A stretch of 64,000 nucleotides of DNA from Congzhengia minquanensis (GCF_014384785.1 NZ_JACRSU010000001.1:558001-622000); one strand, 5' to 3'. Counted from the stretch's first letter, positions 1 to 8,750 are shown. Translations and numbers: made by a program. The notes: a model not told the origin generated them from the sequence alone.

Positions 1-2039
1 TTCGCGCTTTTTTGAGATTCCCAACGAAATACTTTTCCTTTTACTGCCGTGTCATCCGTGAGCGTATTCTGATACGTTTGCCCTGAGGCAATATTTACAA
101 TTTCGCATTTCACCATCATGCCCATTTCATCATAAAGCGCCACGATTACAATTGAATCTTCAGTATCCTTTTCTGCGTCATAGCTCCAGCTTATACCGCT
201 GCCGGACTGTTGTGCCGTTAGCGATATCTTATTCACAGTACCAAAAGAAATGACGTGCTCCGTATTGCCGTAAAATGTGCCGACAGCCGGAATGATTGTG
301 ACCGTCAGTTCCTTTCCGGCAGCATCTTCCGGCACAATAAAATCAAACGCTCCCTGTGTTTTTCCGGCTGCAACAATTCTGCCGTCTAACATAACATATG
401 CACGAGAGTTTCCCTCTGTATAGCCGTCTGTAATGGTATAAGATACGTTGATTGTATCTCCTGCAAAAATATTTTCTGTTTTCGAAATATCTTCCGCTGT
501 TACGCAAAAATCTTCCGGATAAATCTCACCATCTTGCACGCTCTTAATACTAAAATTATCAAGGGCATACTGCAAATACGGATTTGTCTGTGTTTTATCC
601 GGGTCTGCCACCCAGGTAGTTTCATTTTCAAGCATGTAACCGCAGTTTATTAAATATTCATCTGTAAATATCTTGGAATTCACGGAAATGGTTGAAGTAT
701 TTACGCCGCCGTTTGCCACACGGAACCAAACGGATATCTGTGAAACCTCCCAGGGTTTGATATATACCGTCTTTTTCGCACCGTCAGTGCTGACGCGTTT
801 GATGGATGATTTGTAAACCGTAGTGGTATCAAAATCCTGAGAAAAGTGTACCCAACCGTCGGAAGAAATTCCCTTTAAGATGGTTGCGGAGTGACAAATG
901 GCGTTGCCGCTGACCGATTCGCACGGAATTGTGCACGCCTCGTCTTCATAAAAGCCGGCAGGGCTGTTTGTGCTTCCGCCGTTTAAAATCAACAGTGCAT
1001 TTACGTTCACATTTTCTGTTGTTAAATCTTTCGCGTTCATCAGAGCAATATCGCCTGACACCCGTAGTTTTTTTCCTTCCGTCGCGGTTATATTCCAAGT
1101 TAGCGTATCCACATTGCCAATTTCGTTTTTCAGCGTCACAACGCCTTTTTGGCCTAAATACTCCTCCTGAAAAGCTCTATTTGCCTTTGAACCAACAAAC
1201 GCCGTTGTGTCAGGCGTGTCCGAGGCACCAAAGGGATTAAAAATTGTTTTCCCGTCATTTTGATATCCGCCTGTATCTGTATTGGAAGAAAAATATCCTT
1301 CAAAATCATCCAAAAGCACGTCTACGTATGGGGTTTCACCCGTCTGCGCACATTCATCCAGATATTCCTGCGTAAAGTAAGATGTGGTTGCACTAAATTC
1401 ATTCCCATTGTAGGGGCGGAACCATAAGTTTACCGTATGCCCCGTTAAGTCTATGTAGCTTCCGGTGCTGTGCTTTGCGCCCTTTGTGGGGAACGACAGT
1501 GTAAACGTATGCCAGGCCCCGTCACCAAAGGCTTTGCCATTTTCATCTGTCTGTACGTTGGCTTTTACAAAGCCGCCCGCCGCCTCGCCGGCAGATACCG
1601 TGCACGCGGCATCGCTGTAAAGCGGCGCGCCCTTTAAGCCGGTTAAATAACATTCTACATAACACTTGCTTGAAACTAATTTGTCATAATTTGCATAACG
1701 GATTTCGCCCCGAATTGTCAGGTTCTGCTCCTCCTGCATGGTAATACTGTTCACGCCGCTGGTGATTGGCGAAAGGCCTGCATAGGGCTTCAGTTCTAAC
1801 ATTCCGGAATTGTTTATGCCATCCGTCTGCGCAAACGACACCCAATCACCGTTTGCTATGCTCAGTTTCTTTGACCAGTCGCCTTCCGAATTAAATGGAT
1901 AAAAAAACTGTCCGTCTGAACTTTCAAAGTATGACGGCAGTGGTCCTGCGTCAGCCGGGACAACTTCCGCGACCACATTGAAACCTGCTGAAAGAAGAAT
2001 GAAACAGCACACCAAAAATGCAAAAAGTTTGTTTTTCAT
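1..2039 (-). CDS. Secreted surface protein with tandem carbohydrate-binding-like modules (partial, C-terminus outside window)
   Basis: The reading frame is open from an ATG at 2039 to the left edge, about 679 codons, so the C-terminus lies outside. GGAGGG sits just upstream of the ATG. Residues 1-25 form a classical signal peptide (MKNKLFAFLVCCFILLSAG). Two similar beta-rich modules follow, at about residues 80-245 and 285-495. Each has a W-x-x-F strand, a VNLWFR or ISVWFR strand, an FTxEYL segment, and a closing LDDF or LDNF. Next come an Ig-like stretch (about 515-600) and the start of a C-terminal module with the LYDE...VFRWES pattern, typical of large secreted polysaccharide-active proteins of gut Clostridia. 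No catalytic domain is visible, so it may be a binding protein or the N-terminal part of an enzyme. It is divergent from an AraC regulator, its likely controller. A TATAAT at 2089-2094 could be its -10. Confidence 0.8.
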   Translation of the reverse strand, partial: MKNKLFAFLVCCFILLSAGFNVVAEVVPADAGPLPSYFESSDGQFFYPFNSEGDWSKKLSIANGDWVSFAQTDGINNSGMLELKPYAGLSPITSGVNSITMQEEQNLTIRGEIRYANYDKLVSSKCYVECYLTGLKGAPLYSDAACTVSAGEAAGGFVKANVQTDENGKAFGDGAWHTFTLSFPTKGAKHSTGSYIDLTGHTVNLWFRPYNGNEFSATTSYFTQEYLDECAQTGETPYVDVLLDDFEGYFSSNTDTGGYQNDGKTIFNPFGASDTPDTTAFVGSKANRAFQEEYLGQKGVVTLKNEIGNVDTLTWNITATEGKKLRVSGDIALMNAKDLTTENVNVNALLILNGGSTNSPAGFYEDEACTIPCESVSGNAICHSATILKGISSDGWVHFSQDFDTTTVYKSSIKRVSTDGAKKTVYIKPWEVSQISVWFRVANGGVNTSTISVNSKIFTDEYLINCGYMLENETTWVADPDKTQTNPYLQYALDNFSIKSVQDGEIYPEDFCVTAEDISKTENIFAGDTINVSYTITDGYTEGNSRAYVMLDGRIVAAGKTQGAFDFIVPEDAAGKELTVTIIPAVGTFYGNTEHVISFGTVNKISLTAQQSGSGISWSYDAEKDTEDSIVIVALYDEMGMMVKCEIVNIASGQTYQNTLTDDTAVKGKVFRWESQKSA

Positions 2040-2170
2040 TTTTATCCCTCCATTTTTATTTTTAGTTATTACACATAACTTTGCTTTCATTATAACAATC
2101 GTCTTAATAAAAAGCTTACAAAAAGGAAACAAAATAATTGCACAAACGAAACAATATAATTTTAAATTAC

Positions 2171-2199
2171 TTGCATATAAGAAATAATTATGATATAAT
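2171..2199 (+). promoter_or_regulatory. Sigma-A promoter of the AraC-type regulator
   Basis: TTGCAT at 2171-2176 and TATAAT at 2194-2199 are separated by exactly 17 nt and lie 24 nt before the ATG at 2223. The ribosome binding site is the weak GAGGTG at 2211-2216. Confidence 0.65.
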
Positions 2200-2222
2200 T
2201 TTAACGAAATGAGGTGTAATAA

Positions 2223-3080
2223 ATGCAATTTTCTCCACTTTTAGATGTCATCACCCTATTGCTGGACGGAACCAACCTCTCATTCAACATTATGACAACC
2301 TCTACCATCTTGAATTCAAACATAATGTATCTTCCTCCAAGTTATTATCTTCATGCCAATACCTACTGCAGTGCAGCCAAAACCACCTTAAAAGGCTTAA
2401 ACACCTGTTTGCTTTGCAAAAAAATGACAAACGCAAAATTGTTCAATAAAAAAAAGCCCTTTTGGGGCTACTGCGCCTACGGAATCATGGAATATGTTTA
2501 TCCCATTATCATAGACAACAACGTTAAATGCATTTTTTATATTGGAAACATAGTTGCAGACAAGTCACGTACGATAGAAAAAATACGACACAGGTGTCAT
2601 CTGACGAGTGTTTCATCAGAAAAAATGATTTCTGCTTTAAAATCCTGTGAAATTAACGCAGATTTAAACAAGGTGGAAAAAATAGCTCAGATTATTGACA
2701 GCTATATTTGTCTGCTTTCCAGCAAAATTACATATGACAATGACAACTTGCATTGGGCTGTTCTAGACGCAAAACAAACTGCTGAGACACTTTACAGTGA
2801 ACCGCTCACGCTAAAACAATGTGCCGACAAGGTTTTTATTAATGAAAAATATCTGGGACGCATTTTTAAAGAACAACTGGGAAAAAGCTTTCACGAATAT
2901 TTAAACGAGGTACGCCTTCAGCGTGCAAAATCTTTGTTGACCGACACTGTTTTAAGTATTGCCACTATCGCTTATGAATGCGGTTTCTCTAACATTCCCT
3001 ATTTTAACCGCACTTTTAAAAAGCGCTTTGGCGCTACCCCTAGCTACATTCGCAAATCGAAAAGCCGCCGTTTGAATTAA
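2223..3080 (+). CDS. AraC family transcriptional regulator with N-terminal PocR-like sensory domain
   Basis: This 285-residue protein is a probable transcription activator. Residues about 30-150 resemble the PocR ligand-binding domain. It is cysteine-rich (YCSAAK, CLLCKK, GYCAYG) and includes the pattern P-I-I-I-D with a following F-Y-I-G-N strand. Residues about 185-283 are a double helix-turn-helix AraC domain. The first helix-turn-helix is at TLKQCADKVFINEKYLGRIF. The second carries the family signature IATIAYECGFSNIPYFNRTFKKRFG. PocR domains are known to bind small organic ligands, but the ligand here cannot be read from sequence. The gene is divergent from the surface protein at 1-2039, so local control of that protein is the simplest inference. 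Confidence 0.85.
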   Translation: MQFSPLLDVITLLLDGTNLSFNIMTTSTILNSNIMYLPPSYYLHANTYCSAAKTTLKGLNTCLLCKKMTNAKLFNKKKPFWGYCAYGIMEYVYPIIIDNNVKCIFYIGNIVADKSRTIEKIRHRCHLTSVSSEKMISALKSCEINADLNKVEKIAQIIDSYICLLSSKITYDNDNLHWAVLDAKQTAETLYSEPLTLKQCADKVFINEKYLGRIFKEQLGKSFHEYLNEVRLQRAKSLLTDTVLSIATIAYECGFSNIPYFNRTFKKRFGATPSYIRKSKSRRLN

Positions 3081-3094
3081 CGGCGACTTTTTTA
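3061..3094 (+). terminator. Intrinsic terminator after the AraC-type regulator
   Basis: AAAGCCGCCGTT (3061-3072) pairs with AACGGCGACTTT (3079-3090), 11 of 12 positions, around a 6-nt loop. A T-rich tail follows. The stop codon lies inside the stem. Confidence 0.75.
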
Positions 3095-3107
3095 TTTTAA
3101 AATATTA

Positions 3108-3136
3108 TTGACAAAATTGTTTATACTGTGTATAAT
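3108..3136 (+). promoter_or_regulatory. Consensus sigma-A promoter of the GntR/ABC operon
   Basis: A perfect TTGACA (3108-3113) and perfect TATAAT (3131-3136) are spaced 17 nt apart. The -10 lies inside the dyad at 3119-3155, so a repressor bound there would exclude RNA polymerase. Confidence 0.85.
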
Positions 3137-3155
3137 GTCTATATACAGTATAAAC
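3119..3155 (+). promoter_or_regulatory. Operator dyad overlapping the GntR operon promoter
   Basis: The perfect 11-bp arms GTTTATACTGT (3119-3129) and ACAGTATAAAC (3145-3155) flank a 15-bp centre that contains the -10 hexamer. YtrA-subfamily GntR proteins typically bind such long, widely spaced palindromes in their own promoters. Autorepression is inferred. Confidence 0.75.
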
Positions 3156-3178
3156 GCATTGAAAGGGGGACAGATTGT

Positions 3179-3553
3179 TTGAACATCTCTATCAGCAATT
3201 CCAGCGGGAAACCAATTTACAGCCAAATCAGCGAGCAGATTAAATCCGCCATTATTTCAGGCGCATTGGAAGAAGACGAAATGCTGCCCTCCATTCGACT
3301 GCTTGCAAAGGAACTGCGCATTAGCGTTATTACCACGAAACGGGCCTATGAGGATTTGGAGCGTGACGGGTTTATTACCTCTGTTCCCGGCAAGGGCAGC
3401 TTTGTAGCCCGTAAAAATCTTGCAATTATCCGCGAGGAGCAGCTTAAAAAAATTGAGGAACTGCTGCGAGCCGCATCTGACCTGGCCGCTGGCTGCAACA
3501 TCAGCTTAGATGAGCTAATTGAAATGCTCACGCTTAACTTTAAGGAGGATTAA
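3179..3553 (+). CDS. GntR family transcriptional regulator, YtrA subfamily
   Basis: The start is set at the TTG at 3179, eight nt after the GGGGGA ribosome binding site. The in-frame GTG at 3128 lies inside the operator and promoter and is rejected. The 124-residue product has an N-terminal winged helix (PIYSQISEQIKSAIISG, then LPSIRLLAKELRISVITTKRAYEDLERDGFI and the wing PGKGSFV). A short C-terminal helical region of about 45 residues replaces the large effector domain of other GntR families, which defines the YtrA type. It is the first gene of a regulator-ATPase-permease operon, with the ATPase starting 3 nt after its stop. It probably represses the operon through the dyad at 3119-3155, and the inducing signal is unknown. 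YtrA-type operons often answer cell-envelope stress. Confidence 0.88.
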   Translation: MNISISNSSGKPIYSQISEQIKSAIISGALEEDEMLPSIRLLAKELRISVITTKRAYEDLERDGFITSVPGKGSFVARKNLAIIREEQLKKIEELLRAASDLAAGCNISLDELIEMLTLNFKED

Positions 3554-3556
3554 ACC

Positions 3557-4405
3557 ATGGGCAATGCCTTAGAAATTAAAAACCTGACTAAAAAATTTAA
3601 CGATTTTCAGTTAGACAATGTGAGCCTCACTCTGCCCGAAGGCTGCATTATGGGCTTTATTGGGGAAAACGGCGCTGGAAAAAGCACTACAATTAAACTG
3701 ATTTTAGGCCTTTTGCACCGGGATGGCGGCGATATTTCCGTTTTGGGCAAGGATTTTAGAAAAAGCGGCGCCGGTTTGAGGGAAGAGATTGGCGTGGTGA
3801 TGGACGAGAGCAACTTTCCTGCAAACCTCTCTTTAAAAGACGTGAACAGCATTATGAAAAACTGTTACAAAACCTGGAACAGTGAAAAGTTTTTGGCTTT
3901 TGCTCATCAGTTTAATCTGCCGGACAAAAAAACCGTGAAAGACTATTCCCGCGGCATGAAAATGAAGCTTTCCATTGCGGTGGCGTTATCACACGCAAGC
4001 AGGCTTTTAATTTTAGACGAAGCCACCAGCGGCTTAGACCCCATAGTGCGCGACGAAATTTTAGACGTATTTTTAGAGTTTATTCAGGACGAAAAAAACA
4101 GTATTTTTATTTCCTCCCATATCATCAGCGACCTGGAAAAAATTTGCGATTACATAACCTTTGTGCATAAGGGCAAAATTATTTTCAGCGAAACGAAAGA
4201 GGATTTGCTGGAAAAGTATGTCATTGTAAAGTGCACCAAAGACCAGTATGAAACCATTGACAAAAGCACGGTGATCGGCGCCCGGAAAAACAGTTTTGGC
4301 GTGGAGGCGCTAATGGAACGCTCCGCCTCTTGCAAAGGGTTTGTAAGTGACCAGCCGACCATTGAGGACATTATGCTTTATTTTGTGAAGGAGGAGCAGA
4401 AATGA
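3557..4405 (+). CDS. ABC transporter ATP-binding protein (YtrB/CcmA-like)
   Basis: This 282-residue ATPase subunit would energise an ABC-2 type exporter at the membrane. Walker A GENGAGKST is at 36-44, the Q-loop region lies around 75-85, the degenerate signature YSRGM at 130-134, and Walker B with D-loop LLILDEATSGLD at 150-161. The switch histidine is in ISSHI. The C-terminal 80 residues resemble the accessory domain of ABC-2 ATPases. A strong GGAGG precedes the ATG. The gene follows the GntR regulator and overlaps the permease by 4 nt (ATGA), indicating translational coupling. The substrate is not identifiable. Confidence 0.9.
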   Translation: MGNALEIKNLTKKFNDFQLDNVSLTLPEGCIMGFIGENGAGKSTTIKLILGLLHRDGGDISVLGKDFRKSGAGLREEIGVVMDESNFPANLSLKDVNSIMKNCYKTWNSEKFLAFAHQFNLPDKKTVKDYSRGMKMKLSIAVALSHASRLLILDEATSGLDPIVRDEILDVFLEFIQDEKNSIFISSHIISDLEKICDYITFVHKGKIIFSETKEDLLEKYVIVKCTKDQYETIDKSTVIGARKNSFGVEALMERSASCKGFVSDQPTIEDIMLYFVKEEQK

Positions 4406-5010
4406 AAGGCTTAATATTAAAGGATTTTTATGCAATGCGTCAGCAACTGAGAATTTATTTCATTATTTTGGCGTTCTGGCTTTTTTTAGCATTTCAGGAC
4501 AACAATGCCTCATTTTTCGGGGGTGTGACGGCATTTTTCTCCGTTATGATCCCCGTATCCGCCATTGCGTATGACGAACAGGCCCACTGGGATAAATATG
4601 CCCTGACCATGCCCGTGTCGAGAACGCAGATGGTGGTTTCAAAATATTTGCTGACCATTTTGTGCATTTTCGTGTGCGGTGTGCTTTCTTTTGCAACCAG
4701 CTGCATCATCTCCAAAAACGTTTCTGAAAGCGTTATGACAACACTGATGTTCATGTCGATTGGCCTGTTCTTTGCTTCCATCATCTTCCCTGCTATTTTT
4801 AAACTGGGCGTGGAAAAAGGCCGAATGGTTTTAATCGGCATTGCCGTGCTGCCCACCCTGCTTTTAACTGCGGTCTCCAAGCTGGACTTTCCAAAACCCG
4901 ATCCCGCATTGGTAGAACGTGCGTTTTATCTGGCTCCAGCGGTTTCCGTTGTGGTTTTAATACTCTCCATTTTGCTTTCAGTGCATATTTACAAAAACAA
5001 AGAGTTTTAA
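4402..5010 (+). CDS. ABC-2 type transporter permease
   Basis: This small 202-residue integral membrane protein has six predicted membrane segments, starting with IYFIILAFWLFLAF near residue 18. The conserved ABC-2 motif YDEQAHWDKYALTMPVSRTQ follows the second segment (about 54-73), as in the ABC2_membrane_5 group. It is the last gene of the GntR-ATPase-permease operon, which ends at a strong bidirectional terminator. It probably forms the membrane channel with the upstream ATPase. A role in envelope or antimicrobial-peptide stress is likely from operon type but not shown. Confidence 0.85.
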   Translation: MKGLILKDFYAMRQQLRIYFIILAFWLFLAFQDNNASFFGGVTAFFSVMIPVSAIAYDEQAHWDKYALTMPVSRTQMVVSKYLLTILCIFVCGVLSFATSCIISKNVSESVMTTLMFMSIGLFFASIIFPAIFKLGVEKGRMVLIGIAVLPTLLLTAVSKLDFPKPDPALVERAFYLAPAVSVVVLILSILLSVHIYKNKEF

Positions 5011-5046
5011 TAGAAAAAGCGCGGCCTGCCGGCCGCGCTTTTTCTA
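5011..5046. terminator. Bidirectional terminator between the ABC operon and prs
   Basis: TAGAAAAAGCGCGGCC pairs with GGCCGCGCTTTTTCTA around a TGCC loop. A-tract and T-tract on the two sides let it stop both convergent transcripts. Confidence 0.9.
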
Positions 5047-5055
5047 TGTATTCAA

Positions 5056-6006
5056 TTAAAACAGTTCGCTCACGGAACCGTCGCAATAAATTCTTCTGAT
5101 TGCCTCTGCAAACAGGGGGGCAACCGATATGGTTTTAATTTTCTCAATCATTTTTTCTTCGGGGATTGCAATGGTGTCTAACGTTACCAGCTCTTTAATG
5201 GGGCTGTCTGAAATGCGTTCCATTGCCGGGCCGGACAGCACGCCGTGGGTACAGCAGGCATAAACCTCTTTTGCGCCGCGCTCGGCGAGCGCTTTCGCGC
5301 CGTGGGTAATGGTGCCGGCAGTGTCAATCATATCGTCCACCAAAATAACTTTTTTATCTTTAATATCACCAATGATATTCATAACCTCTGCCACATTCGG
5401 CTTTGGCCGCCGTTTATCAATGATGGCAATGGGTACGTCAAGCTTAGAGGCAAAGTTTCTTGCTCTTGTCACGCTGCCTAAATCGGGCGAAACAACCACC
5501 AAATCACTGCGCTGCGGGAACTTTTCAAGATAATACTGCGCAAGATAGGTTCCGCCCAGCAAATGATCCACAGGAATGTTGAAAAAGCCCTGGATCTGCG
5601 CCGCGTGCAGGTCCATTGTCAAAACACGGTCTGCTCCGGCGGCCGTAATTAAGTCCGCAACCAGCTTGGCTGAAATGGGATCTCTGGCCTTTGATTTCCG
5701 GTCCTGTCTGGCATAGCCAAAATAGGGCATAACTGCGGTTATTCTGGAGGCCGATGCGCGTTTAAACGCGTCAATCATAATTAAAAGCTCCATCAGGTTG
5801 TCGTTCACCGGGTTTGAGGTCGACTGAACAATGAACACGTCGGAACCCCGGACTGTTTCATAAATGTTTACCGAAATCTCGCCGTCAGAAAACATGCTCA
5901 CTTCGGCGTTTCCAACCTTTAAGTCCAGCTCCTTTGCAATTTTGGCCGCCAGATTTGGGTTGGCGTTGCAGGCAAAAATTTTTACATCCTTACCGTGGTT
6001 TATCAT
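5056..6006 (-). CDS. prs: Ribose-phosphate pyrophosphokinase (PRPP synthetase)
   Basis: It transfers pyrophosphate from ATP to ribose 5-phosphate to make PRPP, used for purine, pyrimidine, NAD, histidine and tryptophan synthesis in the cytosol. At 316 residues it has the family length. Visible motifs are the catalytic flexible-loop region [10 protein letters not shown] (95-104), [12 protein letters not shown] (about 131-142), the KRRP loop near 198, and the PRPP-binding [10 protein letters not shown] (223-232). The ATG at 6006 is preceded by GGGGAG. It is the last gene of dnaD-dnaI-glmU-prs. The neighbouring glmU remnant matches the common glmU-prs pairing of Firmicutes. Confidence 0.97.
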   Translation of the reverse strand: MINHGKDVKIFACNANPNLAAKIAKELDLKVGNAEVSMFSDGEISVNIYETVRGSDVFIVQSTSNPVNDNLMELLIMIDAFKRASASRITAVMPYFGYARQDRKSKARDPISAKLVADLITAAGADRVLTMDLHAAQIQGFFNIPVDHLLGGTYLAQYYLEKFPQRSDLVVVSPDLGSVTRARNFASKLDVPIAIIDKRRPKPNVAEVMNIIGDIKDKKVILVDDMIDTAGTITHGAKALAERGAKEVYACCTHGVLSGPAMERISDSPIKELVTLDTIAIPEEKMIEKIKTISVAPLFAEAIRRIYCDGSVSELF

Positions 6007-6049
6007 TTGTGATACTCCCCTCTTAAATCTTTTAGATATTAAAATAAAA

Positions 6050-6694
6050 TTATTTGCGTTTCCAGTTGTCTTTAATCACCTGGCGCGCCCGTGCAATTGC
6101 CAGGGTGTCTGCCGGCACGTCCTCCGTTATGGTGGAGCCTGCGGCGGTGTATGCATTTTCACCTACTGTTACAGGTGAAACAAGATTTGTGTTGCAGCCG
6201 ATGAACGCGCCGTCTTCAATCACAGTTCTATGCTTGTTTTTCCCGTCGTAGTTCACCACAACCGTGCCGCAGCCAAAGTTTATATGTTTGCCAACGTCGG
6301 CGTCGCCCACATAGGTTAAATGGGCAAGCTTTGTTCCGTCGCCAATGTTGGAGTTTTTAATTTCCACAAAGTCGCCAAGCTTTACATTTTCACCCACACA
6401 GCAGTTGGGACGCACATAGGCGAAGGGGCCAATGTTGGTGCCTGCTCCGATTTTGCTGTCGGTTAAAACCGAATGCTTCACGGTAACGTTATCGCCGATT
6501 TCGCAGTTTGCAATGTCTGAACAAAAGCCAATCAGCGCGTTTCTGCCGATTTTTGTGCTGCCCGTAATGCGCACATTAGGCTCAACCACGGTACCATCTC
6601 CTATGAGAACCGTTTCGTCGATATACACGTTGTTTTCATCAACAAACACAACGCCGGCGGCCTTGTGCTTTTTGATAATATCTTCTCTTGCCAA
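6050..6694 (-). CDS. glmU: GlmU-like acetyltransferase lacking the uridylyltransferase domain
   Basis: This is the left-handed beta-helix half of GlmU, which makes N-acetylglucosamine 1-phosphate from glucosamine 1-phosphate and acetyl-CoA for peptidoglycan synthesis. The hexapeptide repeats run through most of the protein. The acetyltransferase active-site elements are present: [21 protein letters not shown] with its general-base-type His, and [10 protein letters not shown]. Full GlmU is about 450-460 residues. Here the protein has 214, and the N-terminal nucleotidyltransferase domain is absent, with dnaI ending immediately upstream. I place the start at the TTG at 6694, eight nt after GGAGG. 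An in-frame TTG at 6709 would overlap that ribosome binding site. UDP-GlcNAc formation would need a separate uridylyltransferase. Another sugar or sugar-amine substrate remains possible. Confidence 0.85.
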   Translation of the reverse strand: MAREDIIKKHKAAGVVFVDENNVYIDETVLIGDGTVVEPNVRITGSTKIGRNALIGFCSDIANCEIGDNVTVKHSVLTDSKIGAGTNIGPFAYVRPNCCVGENVKLGDFVEIKNSNIGDGTKLAHLTYVGDADVGKHINFGCGTVVVNYDGKNKHRTVIEDGAFIGCNTNLVSPVTVGENAYTAAGSTITEDVPADTLAIARARQVIKDNWKRK

Positions 6695-6712
6695 AAAAAA
6701 CGCCTCCAAATT

Positions 6713-7714
6713 TTATTTTAAATCGTTTACCGATTTTTCCAAACGAATGTCGCTTCCGATAAAGTGAAGCATCAGAAAGTGCCCTATAATTCTCGACGCA
6801 ACGCGCTCGGAATATTTATATTCAAACTCTGCAACAGACAGGTTTGTGTTAATTACCGTTTTTTTGCCGGAAATCAGCCGGGAGTTTAAAATATCGAACA
6901 GAGCCGCGTTGGTATACTGTGTGGAAAACTCGCTGCCCAAATCGTCTAAAATCAGCAAATCACAGGTGTATAGCTTGTCGACCTTAAACTTCAGTTTGTC
7001 GTAGTCATCCGTCCGTTTAAACTTTAGTTCCTCCAGCATGGAAAAGGTTTGATAAGCCGTTTCGTATATGACGGAATAGCCCTTTTTAATCAGTTCCTTT
7101 GCAATGCAGGTGGAAAGAAACGTCTTTCCCAGCCCCGGTGCGCCCCAAAACAGCAGGCTTTTGTCAGTTTTGCCGAAGTTATTGACAAAGCCCAGGCAGG
7201 TGTTTAAAATCCCTTTCATATGCTCCCTGGGGGAAATACCAAAATCTATGCTTTGTTCATCGGAATAAAGCGACAAATCAAAGGTTTTAAAGCTCTGGTT
7301 TTTCAGCTGGGAGGATAGGTTCGACCGCTCATAGGCCTTTAGCACCAGCTTGCGTTTATAACAGTCGCAAAGCTCTGTTCCCACAGCCCCGGTATCGCGG
7401 CATTTGGCGCACAAAAACCGTTCAGAAAGCTCGTCAGTGGCATATCCGTTTTCAACCAGCAAAGCGTCACGCTTGGAAAGCAGCTGTTTTTGCTGGGTGC
7501 GCAAATTTTTTACCTGCTGCTGCACATTCCCGCCGGACAAGGCGATTTTATAAAGCTTTAGGCCCAACATTTTAATTTCGTTGTCCACATCGAACGCTTC
7601 GGGCACGTTTTTAAACACGCGCTCCCGGCGCTCTGCCAAATCCACCTCATTCTGCCGTCTGATGTCTTCATACTCCGCTTCAATTTCCCTGTAGAGTTCC
7701 GCGTCATAAGCCAT
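6713..7714 (-). CDS. DnaI/DnaC-like helicase loader ATPase
   Basis: This AAA+ ATPase would load the replicative helicase at origins and restarted forks. The N-terminal third is helical and ends in a zinc-finger-like CAKCRDTG...CDCYKR. The AAA+ module follows, with Walker A WGAPGLGKTF and Walker B CDLLILDDLGSEF. The start is placed at the ATG at 7714 (MAYDAELYRE), eight nt after AAAGGCGG. A GTG three codons upstream is the alternative. It overlaps the end of the DnaD-like gene by 11 nt. The DnaD-DnaI adjacency matches the helicase-loading pathway of Firmicutes. Length 333 residues. Confidence 0.88.
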   Translation of the reverse strand: MAYDAELYREIEAEYEDIRRQNEVDLAERRERVFKNVPEAFDVDNEIKMLGLKLYKIALSGGNVQQQVKNLRTQQKQLLSKRDALLVENGYATDELSERFLCAKCRDTGAVGTELCDCYKRKLVLKAYERSNLSSQLKNQSFKTFDLSLYSDEQSIDFGISPREHMKGILNTCLGFVNNFGKTDKSLLFWGAPGLGKTFLSTCIAKELIKKGYSVIYETAYQTFSMLEELKFKRTDDYDKLKFKVDKLYTCDLLILDDLGSEFSTQYTNAALFDILNSRLISGKKTVINTNLSVAEFEYKYSERVASRIIGHFLMLHFIGSDIRLEKSVNDLK

Positions 7715-8687
7715 TGGTTTCACCGCCTTTTCGGGTTACGTTTAAAAAGGTCTTGCGCTCAATTTCTTCGTAATTATATCTTGATTTTTTTGGAGCAGCA
7801 GGCTTTGTTTTTAAAATTGGCTGCTCCTTTATGCCGGTTTCCCGCTCTTTTTTCCAGCTTTCCAAAATTTTATTCATGTAGCCAAAGGCCACCTTGCCGG
7901 TGTTTTCCACCGTAATTTCATAGGCTTTTTTAATGTCCTCCGCCTCACACTGAAACTCCTGCTGCCACCTGTTGATATATTCTAACTCCTTAGTGGTGAG
8001 CTTGCGCTCGTTGGCTCCGATAATGCGGCGCACTGTTCCTGCAAAGGAAAGCAATTCCTCCCGCTTTTTTATAAATAGGTTAGCTTTTGCCACCGAGTCA
8101 ATTCCATTTTCAGACCATTTCTGCGCCTCACGCTCCAGCTTGCGCATGGTGGTTTTGCCCTTCGACGCAAAATATTCCACCATAACCACAATAACCTCCG
8201 GTGTGAGGCCGTAATAGTCGTACATGGAATATAGCAATTCAATGTCAGAAGACGAAAGGGTTTTGCCCAAAATGCCGCTGACAATTTTGTAGGTTTGCGC
8301 CAGCTTTGAGTTTTCTTCCATCCGTTTGCCGATTTCACCGCTTTTGTAGTGGGGCTTAAAGTCTGATTGTTTTGCTCCGCACGGAACATCGAAGCAAAAC
8401 TCCACATCAAACTCCCCGTCGCCCACGCTGGTGAAATTATGTATGGCCACTAACCCTTCCGAAGCGCAAAACAAAAACGCGTTAACGACGTCTATTACAT
8501 TGATATGCAGGCAGTCTGCGATAAATCCGTTTGAAATGTCTGTTCTGCCTTTATAGAACTGTCCCAGCGCGTACATATATACGGCAAGATAAACGGTGTT
8601 TCCCGTTTTTATTAACTTTTCGCAGGCCGCGTCAGGCACTTTAATAAAGCCTTGCTCCGGGCCGGAGGAAATGGGGTTTAAAATCAT
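7704..8687 (-). CDS. DnaD domain protein (replication initiation/restart)
   Basis: This 327-residue protein has two DnaD/DnaB_2-type helical domains, at about residues 125-205 (from SDIELLYSMYDYYGL to SVAKANLF) and 225-280 (ELEYINRWQQEFQ...GYMNKILESW). The YxxxI and GYxxKILxxW signatures are typical of Bacillus DnaD and phage replication proteins. Known relatives remodel DNA and help recruit DnaB/DnaI at the origin. It is the first gene of the dnaD-dnaI-glmU-prs operon, behind a good sigma-A promoter at 8722-8750. Confidence 0.85.
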   Translation of the reverse strand: MILNPISSGPEQGFIKVPDAACEKLIKTGNTVYLAVYMYALGQFYKGRTDISNGFIADCLHINVIDVVNAFLFCASEGLVAIHNFTSVGDGEFDVEFCFDVPCGAKQSDFKPHYKSGEIGKRMEENSKLAQTYKIVSGILGKTLSSSDIELLYSMYDYYGLTPEVIVVMVEYFASKGKTTMRKLEREAQKWSENGIDSVAKANLFIKKREELLSFAGTVRRIIGANERKLTTKELEYINRWQQEFQCEAEDIKKAYEITVENTGKVAFGYMNKILESWKKERETGIKEQPILKTKPAAPKKSRYNYEEIERKTFLNVTRKGGETNGL

Positions 8688-8721
8688 TTATCTCACCAAC
8701 GCTTTTTATCATATAGGACAT

Positions 8722-8750
8722 ATTATACCACAAGAAACCGGTTTTGTAAA
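8722..8750 (-). promoter_or_regulatory. Sigma-A promoter of the dnaD operon
   Basis: On the minus strand TTTACA (8750-8745) and TATAAT (8727-8722) have a 17-nt spacer. The leader to the dnaD ATG is about 30 nt. Confidence 0.75.

Noticed and set aside
929..1240. Plus-strand open frames of 66-103 codons in 929-1240
   Set aside because: They are antisense to the long surface-protein frame, lack ribosome sites and show no recognisable sequence.
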